From JBNAVY01 sp049700195 (lineage in GTDB: Bacteria > Bacillota > Thermoanaerobacteria > Thermoanaerobacterales > Thermoanaerobacteraceae), in NCBI GenBank assembly GCA_049700195.1, contig JBNAVY010000041.1:1-17064 (forward strand): a stretch of 17,064 bases of DNA, given 5' to 3'. Under the pieces are notes generated by a model. It was not told the origin of the DNA. It saw only the letters and a program-made list of their open reading frames with translations, and searched no databases. The first letter of the stretch is position 1; each line of letters starts with the position of its first letter. The position numbers and the translations under genes are program-made. This document shows positions 1 through 6,094 of this stretch, piece by piece.

Positions 1-5
1 TTCTT

Positions 6-34
6 ATCTTACCAGATAGGTTCCCTTTTGTCAA
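6..34 (-). promoter_or_regulatory. Promoter P2, probably of an rRNA operon off the left edge
   Basis: On the minus strand TTGACA (29-34) is followed after exactly 17 bases by TAAGAT (6-11), a near-consensus vegetative promoter pointing out of the window. No coding sequence follows before the edge. In Bacillus subtilis the locus recR-yaaL-bofA is followed directly by rrnA, and the same gene order is seen here. I therefore infer that this is the proximal member of a tandem rRNA promoter pair. The rRNA genes themselves are not visible. Confidence 0.75.
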
Positions 35-84
35 GTCCTTTTTTCTGGCTCTTTAGTTGCACCTGTTTTGTTGGTGCATTAATA

Positions 85-113
85 ACTATATCACAAAATC
101 TATACTTGTACAA
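85..113 (-). promoter_or_regulatory. Promoter P1, upstream member of the tandem pair
   Basis: TTGTAC (108-113), a 17-base spacer and TATAGT (85-90) on the minus strand form a second promoter about 79 bases upstream of P2. Tandem spacing of this order is usual for rRNA promoters in Firmicutes. Between the two lies a small inverted repeat, TGCACC (58-63) with GGTGCA (73-78), which would form a stem in the leader of the P1 transcript. Its role is unknown. Confidence 0.6.
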
Positions 114-206
114 CCTTTATAATTTCTGTTTTAAATAATTATATATGCTTTTTTTGCTTAAATCTCTTTTAATCTCATTTATTCTTAGTTTTATAATGTT
201 AACTTT

Positions 207-246
207 ATGTTAAATTTAGAGGCAAATTTGCCTCTAAATTTAACAT
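207..246. terminator. 40-bp perfect palindrome, likely bidirectional terminator
   Basis: The arms around the core GGCAAATTTGCC (221-232) are perfectly complementary over 207-246. The palindrome begins immediately after the stop codon of the DUF1657-like gene, so it most likely ends that transcript before the rRNA promoters. On the plus strand it is followed by a T-rich run (TTATTTTTTATTTG). On the minus strand the tail is not T-rich, so termination there would rely mainly on the stem. Confidence 0.55.
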
Positions 247-507
247 TTATTTTTTATTTGTCAAAATATTACTTTGCTGTTGAGAGGCCTGCTGCGTTGC
301 TTGTGCCTGCTGATTAAGTTTATTGTTAGATGTTACATAATTTAATCTATTATTAAGCATAGTTACATGCCTTTGCATATCCTGCTGCATTTGCATAAAC
401 ATCTGTTTAGCTGCGGGATCATCAGTAGAGCTTGCAAATTGTGCATAAGTCCCTAATGCTGCTTGAGCTGCTGCAGCTGCCTTTTCAAGGTCACTTTTAA
501 CAGTCAT
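247..507 (-). CDS. DUF1657-like small protein
   Basis: This 86-residue protein starts MTVKSDLEKAAAAAQAALG and continues with a helical segment containing TDDPAAKQMFMQMQQ. That layout, with an N-terminal MTV, an Ala/Leu helix, a D-x-x-AKQ-hF motif and a second amphipathic helix, resembles the DUF1657 family of small soluble proteins in endospore formers, some of which sit beside spoVA genes. No biochemical function is established. The last 25 residues are a Gln/Asn/Ser-rich tail beyond the usual domain and probably unstructured. AAGGAGGG lies just upstream of the ATG at 507. The gene lies 77 bases downstream of bofA and directly upstream of the palindrome and rRNA promoters. The spore link is inferred from family and neighbours. 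The family call comes from pattern memory rather than a search. Confidence 0.6.
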   Translation of the reverse strand: MTVKSDLEKAAAAAQAALGTYAQFASSTDDPAAKQMFMQMQQDMQRHVTMLNNRLNYVTSNNKLNQQAQATQQASQQQSNILTNKK

Positions 508-584
508 AAAAAACCCTCCTTTTTAGTTATTTACACCATTTAGTATTTTCTAAAAGAAAGGTTTTTACTCTTAATTTTAAAAAA

Positions 585-857
585 TTAAATTATATATTGA
601 AGAATAACTAATAATATTATACCTGGTATACCTAAAAATCCGACTATAAGTGCAGTTACAGGATTTATGGCTATATATAGTCCTATAGATTTCCCAAGTA
701 TATTTATAATAAATAATACTATACCTCCAAATATTCCATTAATTATAAGGCGTAATAAAAATTTACGAGGCACAACTAAAAGCCAGCCTAAAGCATATAA
801 AAGAAAAAGCCCCACTAAATACGCTAAAATAATATTATATTCTATACTTATATTCAT
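585..857 (-). CDS. bofA: BofA-like inhibitor of pro-sigma-K processing
   Basis: This 90-residue membrane protein has two or three hydrophobic segments (about residues 8-28, 34-55 and 65-88). It contains the C-terminal signature INPVTALIVGFLGIPGIILL, which is typical of the BofA family. In Bacillus, BofA sits in the outer forespore membrane, complexes with SpoIVFA and the protease SpoIVFB, and delays cleavage of pro-sigma-K until the forespore signals. The gene follows yaaL (DUF2508), exactly as in B. subtilis, which supports the call. AGGGGG (about 865-870) precedes the ATG at 857. The presence of bofA is the best evidence in the window that the organism sporulates. Confidence 0.85.
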   Translation of the reverse strand: MNISIEYNIILAYLVGLFLLYALGWLLVVPRKFLLRLIINGIFGGIVLFIINILGKSIGLYIAINPVTALIVGFLGIPGIILLVILQYII

Positions 858-883
858 ATTAAAACCCCCTAAAGAACAGCACT

Positions 884-911
884 ATTATATGTATACTTAT
901 CGGGGGGACAA
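884..911 (-). promoter_or_regulatory. Candidate promoter for bofA
   Basis: TTGTCC (906-911), a 16-base spacer and TATAAT (884-889) on the minus strand lie in the short gap between yaaL and bofA. The -10 is perfect and the -35 is partial. It could give bofA and the DUF1657-like gene expression independent of yaaL. Confidence 0.35.
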
Positions 912-912
912 A

Positions 913-1191
913 TTATGATAAAAGTGAAGTAAAATTATTAAAATTTATACCTTCTTCTTTTGCTTTTTTTAATAAATAAGTATATTTTCTTTTTACACTT
1001 TCAAGCTTATATATTGCATGGTCAATCAAATCAGGATCTGTTACATTTTGAAAATATATTTCTGCATTTTTAAGTTCTTTCATGGTTTGTTTTATTTCTT
1101 CAACAAATAGATCTTTTTCATTGTTATTCTCATCAGGATAATAATCCTTTGATGCTGCAATTTCTTTTATATAATCAAATAACATTCCCAT
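913..1191 (-). CDS. yaaL: YaaL family (DUF2508) protein
   Basis: This predicted 92-residue soluble helical protein carries the DUF2508 signature NVTDPDLIDHAIYKLES followed by KYTYLLKKAKEEG. Its function is unknown, but it is a constant companion of recR and bofA in Firmicutes, as here. I chose the ATG at 1189-1191 (MGMLFDYIKE). A longer reading begins with a TTG at 1206 that lies inside the ribosome binding site TTGAGGAGG, whereas the internal ATG sits at proper distance from AGGAGG (1198-1203). A 12-bp hairpin (1202-1233) runs into this ribosome binding site. The preceding gene is the tandem HD/HD-GYP protein, an insertion relative to the Bacillus order. Confidence 0.82.
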   Translation of the reverse strand: MGMLFDYIKEIAASKDYYPDENNNEKDLFVEEIKQTMKELKNAEIYFQNVTDPDLIDHAIYKLESVKRKYTYLLKKAKEEGINFNNFTSLLS

Positions 1192-1201
1192 AATATACCT
1201 C

Positions 1202-1233
1202 CTCAACTGTATTATTCCCGAAATACAGTTGAG
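1202..1233 (-). promoter_or_regulatory. Perfect hairpin touching the yaaL ribosome binding site
   Basis: CTCAACTGTATT (1202-1213) and AATACAGTTGAG (1222-1233) are perfect complements separated by an 8-base loop. On the minus strand the structure lies between the stop of the HD-GYP gene (1240) and yaaL. Its gene-proximal arm shares two bases with the AGGAGG at 1198-1203. There is no T-tract, so it is not a standard terminator. It may protect a 3' end, modulate yaaL translation, or be an operator. Confidence 0.5.
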
Positions 1234-1239
1234 TATACA

Positions 1240-2412
1240 TTATAATATTGCCTGTTTAAAAATTTCCAAAGATTCACCACTAACTTTTCCTTCTTTAACA
1301 GACTTATATATAATTTCAATAGCTTCTTTTGATGAAAGGCCTTTTCTATATGGACGATCTTCTGTCAGTGCTTGATACATATCGCATATAGCCATATGTC
1401 TATCATTTATCCCAATTTCGTCACCTTTAAGTTCCTCCGGATACCCGCTTCCATCTAATTTTTCATGATGATTAGCTCCCCATTCAATTATATCATCAAT
1501 ACCTTCTAATTCCTTAAGTATTTTTTTTGTATAATAAGTATGAGATTTAATAATCATAAATTCTTCATCATTTAGTTTACCTGGTTTATCAAGAATAGAA
1601 TTGGGAATAGCTAATTTACCAAGATCATGAAGCAAACCTGCAATTCTCATCTTTCTTGCAGTTATCTCGTCATATCCAATAGTTTTAGCCATTTTATAAG
1701 CTAATTTTGCTATACCTTTAGAATGATTATATGTAAACCTGCTTCTGTTATCTATAATTTTTGCAAAAACTTCCGCAATAGCCTCTAATTCATCAATATC
1801 AATTTGAATCCAGTCTTTAGGCTCAATTCTTTCTAAAATGCTTTTCATGTCAAAAAATTTATAATCAAGCCAAAATTTTTCTTGTTTTGTAAGCTCTAAA
1901 AGAACACTCGCAATTATTGGATTAAATAATTTATTAATATTTTTTTTAATATGTTCAGTAATTATAAGTCTTATATTATATTCTCTTTCATTATTTATAA
2001 GTGGTATGTATTTTGTATCAAATTGATCAGATATAAAAATAATCTGCGCTCCTAAAGGAATAAAATCACCCTTTAATTTAAAATGTCCACTTCCATCATA
2101 ATTTTCATGATGATACTTTATGATATCAGAAAAATATTCTCCATAAGGCAAATTTTTAACTATTTCGCTGCCACGCACACTATGCTTCCACCACTCATCA
2201 GTATTAAAATCCTCATAGATATCTCCTTTACCTATATCATGAAGTAGTGCAGAATAATAAATTTTTTTTATTTCTTCATCTTTTAATCCAAGCATATAAG
2301 ATATCCTAAGTGCAATATATGCTACTCTTCTAGCATGTCCCATGTTTTTATATTCCTGTACATCAAGTGCAAGTGATAAAGCTGATAAAAGTTTATTATA
2401 ACTCAAGTCCAA
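1240..2412 (-). CDS. Tandem HD / HD-GYP domain protein, probable c-di-GMP phosphodiesterase
   Basis: This 390-residue soluble protein has two HD-type phosphohydrolase domains and no visible sensor or membrane segment. The N-terminal domain (about residues 15-135) keeps HD at 58-59 and HH at 101-102, but its GYP position reads GSGH, so it is a divergent, perhaps regulatory copy. The C-terminal domain (about 225-385) has HD at 262-263, a further His at 291, HH at 315-316 and an intact DGSGYP at 320-325, the marks of an HD-GYP phosphodiesterase that hydrolyses cyclic di-GMP. The start is a TTG (2410-2412) behind a strong AGGAGGAG. The next ATG options lie well inside the first domain. The gene is 81 bases downstream of crcB2 with no obvious terminator, but two TATAAT boxes precede it. 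Cyclic di-GMP specificity is inferred from the motif. Confidence 0.85.
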   Translation of the reverse strand: MDLSYNKLLSALSLALDVQEYKNMGHARRVAYIALRISYMLGLKDEEIKKIYYSALLHDIGKGDIYEDFNTDEWWKHSVRGSEIVKNLPYGEYFSDIIKYHHENYDGSGHFKLKGDFIPLGAQIIFISDQFDTKYIPLINNEREYNIRLIITEHIKKNINKLFNPIIASVLLELTKQEKFWLDYKFFDMKSILERIEPKDWIQIDIDELEAIAEVFAKIIDNRSRFTYNHSKGIAKLAYKMAKTIGYDEITARKMRIAGLLHDLGKLAIPNSILDKPGKLNDEEFMIIKSHTYYTKKILKELEGIDDIIEWGANHHEKLDGSGYPEELKGDEIGINDRHMAICDMYQALTEDRPYRKGLSSKEAIEIIYKSVKEGKVSGESLEIFKQAIL

Positions 2413-2453
2413 TTTTTCTCCTCCTAACTGATATTTATTTTCTATTAAAACAA

Positions 2454-2482
2454 ATTATATACTAGTTATATTATATACCAGT
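2454..2482 (-). repeat. Tandem 13-bp repeats carrying TATAAT upstream of the HD-GYP gene
   Basis: On the minus strand ACTGGTATATAAT (2470-2482) and ACTAGTATATAAT (2454-2466) match at 12 of 13 positions with a 16-base period. Each contains a perfect -10 box. No convincing -35 is placed 16-18 bases upstream of either, so this may be an activator-dependent promoter region, an operator pair, or AT-rich coincidence. Confidence 0.4.
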
Positions 2483-2493
2483 TGAGGATTTTT

Positions 2494-2865
2494 TCATAGA
2501 CAAAATCCGACATAAAAACCTATTATTCCACCAATTATACCAAATAAAACAGTAAAGAACATGTAAATAAAAGCATCCCCATGTTTTCCCATTTTAAATA
2601 ATTCAACTGTTTCAGCAGAAAATGTTGAAAATGTTGTATAAGCACCTAAAAAACCTGTGGTCAAAAATAAAATCTGATCATGATTAAAATAAATTTTGAA
2701 TTTTGGACTTAATAATAAATTTAAAAAAAAGGCTCCAATAATATTTATAAAAAAAGTTTCAATAGGTATATCAATAGCCCTTTTTTCTTTTATATTTTTT
2801 GATAGCTCATATCTTAATAATGCTCCTGCAAATCCTCCAAATCCAACTAATATAATATTATTCAT
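2494..2865 (-). CDS. crcB2: Fluoride channel subunit CrcB/Fluc (second copy)
   Basis: This 123-residue integral membrane protein has four hydrophobic helices (about residues 2-16, 36-52, 65-80 and 97-120). The Fluc signature GFLGAYTTFSTFSAE holds the conserved Asn/Phe/Thr pore region of fluoride channels, and GGFAGALLRY is the N-terminal signature. Fluc proteins export fluoride passively as antiparallel dimers. Two dissimilar adjacent copies, as here, usually form a heterodimer. The start overlaps the stop of crcB1 by 8 bases, and AGGAGA precedes the ATG at 2865, so translational coupling is likely. Expression should be under the fluoride riboswitch at 3337-3379. Confidence 0.9.
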   Translation of the reverse strand: MNNIILVGFGGFAGALLRYELSKNIKEKRAIDIPIETFFINIIGAFFLNLLLSPKFKIYFNHDQILFLTTGFLGAYTTFSTFSAETVELFKMGKHGDAFIYMFFTVLFGIIGGIIGFYVGFCL

Positions 2866-3265
2866 AATTTTCTCCTATCTTTTTAACTAATTTAAAAATT
2901 TTATCTGCGGAATAAAATCCTGCATATGACATAAATAATCCACCTGCTATTGACAGAAAAATATATAAAAATGCATTAAAAATTTTACCGTTTAATATCA
3001 TGTTAATTGTTTCCATACTAAATGTTGAGAATGTAGTAAAAGCTCCAATAAATCCTGTTGTAATACCCAGTTTCACGTAAAATATAAGTCTATATTCATC
3101 AATTAAAATATTTGTAATAAAAGTCAATAAAAAAGAACCTAAAATATTTATAGCTAATGTTTCTATAGGAAATGACATAGGATTATGAGTTGTGAAATAT
3201 ACTGTTATTAAATATCTAACAATTGCTCCCAAAATACCACCAGTTCCTACAAAAATATATTCCAT
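2858..3265 (-). CDS. crcB1: Fluoride channel subunit CrcB/Fluc (first copy)
   Basis: This 135-residue membrane protein belongs to the Fluc family, with GGILGAIVRYL near the N-terminus, four hydrophobic helices, and GFIGAFTTFSTFSME as the family motif. It exports fluoride and probably pairs with the overlapping crcB2 product. The ATG at 3263-3265 (MEYIFVG) follows AAGGAG at a normal distance. A GTG three codons upstream is also in frame but overlaps the ribosome binding site, so I reject it. The leader carries its own promoter, a fluoride riboswitch and an intrinsic terminator, so the pair is a self-contained fluoride-induced unit dropped between recR and yaaL. Confidence 0.9.
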   Translation of the reverse strand: MEYIFVGTGGILGAIVRYLITVYFTTHNPMSFPIETLAINILGSFLLTFITNILIDEYRLIFYVKLGITTGFIGAFTTFSTFSMETINMILNGKIFNAFLYIFLSIAGGLFMSYAGFYSADKIFKLVKKIGENYE

Positions 3266-3300
3266 GAAAACCACTCCTTATATTTACATTTTGAACAACA

Positions 3301-3343
3301 AAAAACTCCTATTAAATGGATAATATAATCCACTTAATAGGAG
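3301..3343 (-). terminator. Riboswitch-controlled intrinsic terminator upstream of crcB1
   Basis: CTCCTATTAAATGGAT (3306-3321) pairs with ATCCACTTAATAGGAG (3328-3343) over 16 bp with one mismatch. A run of T residues follows on the minus strand (complement of 3301-3305 and beyond). The 5' arm includes the CTCC that the fluoride aptamer also needs for its long-range pairing. Aptamer and terminator are therefore mutually exclusive, which predicts that fluoride allows readthrough into crcB1-crcB2. Confidence 0.88.
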
Positions 3344-3379
3344 CCATCAGCATTAGCAATTATGGTGAGCTCCATCACC
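3337..3379 (-). promoter_or_regulatory. Fluoride riboswitch (crcB motif) aptamer
   Basis: The minus strand reads GGTGATGGAGCTCACC, then ATAATTGCTAATG, then CTGATGGCTCC. This fits the crcB RNA motif: a GGTGA/TCACC stem enclosing GATGGAGC, a central loop, the conserved CTGATGGC, and a long-range GGAGC/GCTCC pairing. The position directly upstream of two fluoride channel genes confirms the call. The 3' end of the aptamer overlaps the terminator stem. Confidence 0.92.
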
Positions 3380-3390
3380 TTATATCAATA

Positions 3391-3419
3391 ATTATACAAC
3401 ATAAATTACTAATTTGCAA
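3391..3419 (-). promoter_or_regulatory. Promoter of the crcB1-crcB2 operon
   Basis: TTGCAA (3414-3419), a 17-base spacer and a perfect TATAAT (3391-3396) lie just upstream of the riboswitch and just after the recR stop codon. Transcription would start near 3384, a few bases before the aptamer. Confidence 0.75.
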
Positions 3420-3426
3420 TCCTAAT

Positions 3427-4026
3427 TTACATTTCCCGCCTACCATCTAATGCCCTAGATAATGTAACAGCATCAGTATACTCCAGATCTCCTCCAACCG
3501 GGATACCATGAGCTATTCTTGTTACTTTTATATTTAGCGTTTTTAAAAGTTTAAAAATATATAAAGCCGTAGCTTCACCTTCTATGTTTGGATTTGTAGC
3601 AATAATTACTTCTTTAATATGCTCATTTTTTACTCTATTTAATAATTCTTTAATTTTTATATCATCAGGTCCTATGCCTTCCATTGGGGAGACCACTCCA
3701 TGTAGTACATGGTAAAGGCCATTATATTCCCTTGTTTTCTCCATTGCAACTACATCCATAGGAGTTGCAACTACACAAATAGTAGACTTATCCCTTTTTT
3801 CATCCATACATATATTGCACATTTCAGAATCAGTTATATTATAGCATTTTTTACAATATCGTATATTTTCTTTTGCATCCATCATAGAAGTTGACAAATT
3901 CTTAACTTCCTCTAAAGGCATATTAATAATGAAAAATGCGAGTCTTTGAGCAGTTTTAGGCCCTATACCTGGAAGCTTGGAAAGCTCATCAATAAGTTTT
4001 TGAATAGACTTAGAGTAATAATTCAT
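3427..4026 (-). CDS. recR: Recombination mediator protein RecR
   Basis: This 199-residue protein is full length for RecR. The helix-hairpin-helix segment LPGIGPKTAQRLAFF is near residues 18-32, followed by a four-cysteine zinc module (C58, C61, C70, C73). A Toprim domain starts near VCVVATPMDVVAMEK, and the C-terminal HGIPVGGDLEYTDAVTLSRAL is typical. With RecO and RecF, RecR loads RecA onto single-stranded DNA at gaps. The gene is 9 bases downstream of ybaB, as in many bacteria, with GAGGTGA before the ATG. The next promoter belongs to the crcB operon. Confidence 0.96.
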   Translation of the reverse strand: MNYYSKSIQKLIDELSKLPGIGPKTAQRLAFFIINMPLEEVKNLSTSMMDAKENIRYCKKCYNITDSEMCNICMDEKRDKSTICVVATPMDVVAMEKTREYNGLYHVLHGVVSPMEGIGPDDIKIKELLNRVKNEHIKEVIIATNPNIEGEATALYIFKLLKTLNIKVTRIAHGIPVGGDLEYTDAVTLSRALDGRREM

Positions 4027-4035
4027 TATTTCACC

Positions 4036-4371
4036 TCAAAATAATCCTGGGATATTTAAACCTCCGGTAACCTTCCCCATCTCTTGTGCAATCATCTCCT
4101 CAGCACTTCTAAGTGCCTGATTAGTAGCTGCTAAAATAAGATCTTCTAACATTTCAACATCATCTTTATCAACAGCCTCTGGATCTATTTTTATACTTAT
4201 AAGTTCCTTCCTTCCATTAGCTACTACCTTTACCATACCTCCACCTGAAGTTGCTTCCACTGTTTTATTTACCAATTCTTCCTGAATCTTTTTCATATCT
4301 TCCTGCATTTGTTGGGCTTGTTTTAGCATATTATTTATATTAAAGCCCCCCGGGAAACCACCTTTTGCCAT
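4036..4371 (-). CDS. ybaB: YbaB/EbfC family nucleoid-associated protein
   Basis: This 111-residue protein has an N-terminal MLKQAQQMQEDMKKIQEEL helix and the core VKVVANGRKELISIKIDPE, both typical of YbaB/EbfC (YaaK in Bacillus). Family members form pincer-shaped dimers that bind DNA and associate with the nucleoid. The start is supported by AGGAGGT 7 bases before the ATG. A Gly/Phe-rich N-terminus (MAKGGFPGGF) precedes the helix, as in other Firmicutes versions. It lies between dnaX and recR, the classic arrangement, and is probably cotranscribed with both. Confidence 0.95.
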   Translation of the reverse strand: MAKGGFPGGFNINNMLKQAQQMQEDMKKIQEELVNKTVEATSGGGMVKVVANGRKELISIKIDPEAVDKDDVEMLEDLILAATNQALRSAEEMIAQEMGKVTGGLNIPGLF

Positions 4372-4449
4372 AGATAATACCTCCTAAAAATTTATTTTTC
4401 CTTATATGAATATTTATATGAATAAGTCAAAGGTTTGTGAACACAAATT

Positions 4450-6039
4450 TTATACTATTTCAATATTATTTTCAAAAAAATCCTTGACTTTTTTAACTAT
4501 TTCGTCTTCTGACTGTTTTGTAACAAATGTTACACCAATGCTTTTGCCACATACCTCTGAAATTACTCTGTCAATATACTCTTTATTAAATGGTTTTGCT
4601 AATTCTTCTTTCATAAAATTATATTCCTCTGGATATTCTATCACAATACTATCATTTTTTAAATAGGCCACACCTTTATCCATAAGAATATATAAAGGCC
4701 TCTTTTCTTTTTTTACAACATCCTTAGCCTTTTCCCAGATATTATTTATATCAAAATCTTTTTCATTTTTTAAAGGGGTCTGAATAATTTCCGAAATTTC
4801 TTTTTTATCTTTTTTTACATCTAATAAGGATTCTTTATAAGATGTAACTTCTTTTTCAGCTTCTTCTTTATTAATTAAATTTTCAACATAAACTCCCTTT
4901 TTAATGACTAATTCTTCTAATTTTTCTATTCGTGATATAAGCCCTGATATATCATATGAAATCTCCGGATTTAAAAAGCGTAAAACCGTAACTTCTAAAA
5001 GAGTACTGGGAGAAGGGGAATACTTTATATCTTTTTGAAGTAATATAAAACCATTTAGCAAATCTGTTAAAAACCCTTCACCAAACAAATTAGCTTTTTC
5101 TTTTATAGTTTCACTATCATTATATAATATTTCTTTCAAATTGTCTTTACCAGATTTATAAATAAGCATATCCCTTAAAATATAAATAAGAGATTTTATC
5201 AGATTCCCAATGTCCATACCATAAGAAAGTATTTTATCAAGTTGTTTTAAAGAAGAAATGGTATCTTTATTCTTTATCAGTTCTAAAAGTTTATACAAAT
5301 TTTCATCATTGGTTGTACCTAACATTTCGCATACATCATCATAAGTTATTAAATTTTCATCATATAAGCTGCACTGTTCAAGAATACTTATAGCATCACG
5401 CATTGAACCATTTCCATAAAAAGCTATGGTTTTTAAACCTTTTTCTTCAATATTTATATTCGCATCTTTAGATATTTTACTCAAATACTCATAAATATCT
5501 TTTTGTGATATAAGTTTAAAATCAAACTTCTGGCACCTTGATAAAATGGTATCAGGAAGCTTTTCAGGTTCAGTAGTCGCAAGTATAAAAATGGCATGAG
5601 CAGGTGGTTCTTCCAATGTTTTTAATAAAGCATTAAATGCTCCTGTTGATAACATATGCACTTCATCAATAATGTAAACTTTATAATTAAAAGAAGAAGG
5701 TGAATAAATTATAGAATCTTTTAATTCTCTTATATCATTAACACTATTGTTTGATGCCGCATCTATTTCTATTATATCAACTGCAGAATTATTATTTACA
5801 GCCATACATACATCACAATTATTACATGGCTCACCATTAGAATTATTTGTACAGTTTACTGCTTTAGCAAAAATCTTAGCAACACTTGTTTTACCGGTAC
5901 CTCGAGTTCCCGAGAATAAATATGCATGGCCTATTTTATTAAATTTAATCTGATTTTTCAATGTCTTTACAATGTGATCCTGGCCTATAACATCGGCAAA
6001 ACCTTTAGGTCTATATTTTCTATATAAGGACTGGTACAT
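4450..6039 (-). CDS. dnaX: DNA polymerase III subunit gamma/tau
   Basis: This 529-residue clamp-loader ATPase has Walker A GTRGTGKT at residues 44-51 and a zinc module at C63, C72, C75 and C78. Walker B is IIDEVHML around 123-130, and the SRC arginine-finger motif is at 167-169. Domains I-III run to about residue 365, followed by a charged linker and a short C-terminal domain. It assembles with HolA and HolB-type subunits to load the beta clamp at the replication fork. The start is supported by GAGGTG before the ATG. The hairpin at 6068-6094 separates it from the HD-GYP sensor, leaving only about 28 bases for a leader, so its promoter is not evident and may lie inside the upstream gene. Confidence 0.96.
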   Translation of the reverse strand: MYQSLYRKYRPKGFADVIGQDHIVKTLKNQIKFNKIGHAYLFSGTRGTGKTSVAKIFAKAVNCTNNSNGEPCNNCDVCMAVNNNSAVDIIEIDAASNNSVNDIRELKDSIIYSPSSFNYKVYIIDEVHMLSTGAFNALLKTLEEPPAHAIFILATTEPEKLPDTILSRCQKFDFKLISQKDIYEYLSKISKDANINIEEKGLKTIAFYGNGSMRDAISILEQCSLYDENLITYDDVCEMLGTTNDENLYKLLELIKNKDTISSLKQLDKILSYGMDIGNLIKSLIYILRDMLIYKSGKDNLKEILYNDSETIKEKANLFGEGFLTDLLNGFILLQKDIKYSPSPSTLLEVTVLRFLNPEISYDISGLISRIEKLEELVIKKGVYVENLINKEEAEKEVTSYKESLLDVKKDKKEISEIIQTPLKNEKDFDINNIWEKAKDVVKKEKRPLYILMDKGVAYLKNDSIVIEYPEEYNFMKEELAKPFNKEYIDRVISEVCGKSIGVTFVTKQSEDEIVKKVKDFFENNIEIV

Positions 6040-6067
6040 AAGTTAACACCTCATATATGATTTTAAC

Positions 6068-6094
6068 AAAAAAAAAGATATATTTCTATATCTT
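6068..6094 (-). terminator. Intrinsic terminator after the PAS-GAF-HD-GYP gene
   Basis: AAGATATA (6075-6082) pairs with TATATCTT (6087-6094) across a 4-base loop, followed by nine T residues on the minus strand. The stem begins within the stop codon of the sensor gene. The stem is AT-only, so termination may be partial, and some readthrough into dnaX is possible. Confidence 0.6.

Noticed and set aside
667..918. Plus-strand open frames such as 667-918, 3709-3894, 4406-4666, 5747-5953 and 9568-9798
   Set aside because: They lie opposite recognised minus-strand genes, match no family I know, and lack ribosome binding sites.
1192..1206. TTG start giving a 97-residue YaaL
   Set aside because: The TTG is part of the ribosome binding site TTGAGGAGG; the ATG at 1189-1191 is properly spaced.
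3266..3274. GTG start for crcB1 and, likewise, GTG at 12202 for pgcA
   Set aside because: Both GTG codons lie within the ribosome binding sequence, and an ATG three codons later sits at normal distance.
4801..4816. A-runs of 6 and 7 on the coding strand of dnaX, considered as a programmed frameshift producing gamma
   Set aside because: Runs of this length are common in this AT-rich window, and I see no nearby stem-loop or early stop arrangement that would support a functional slippery site.
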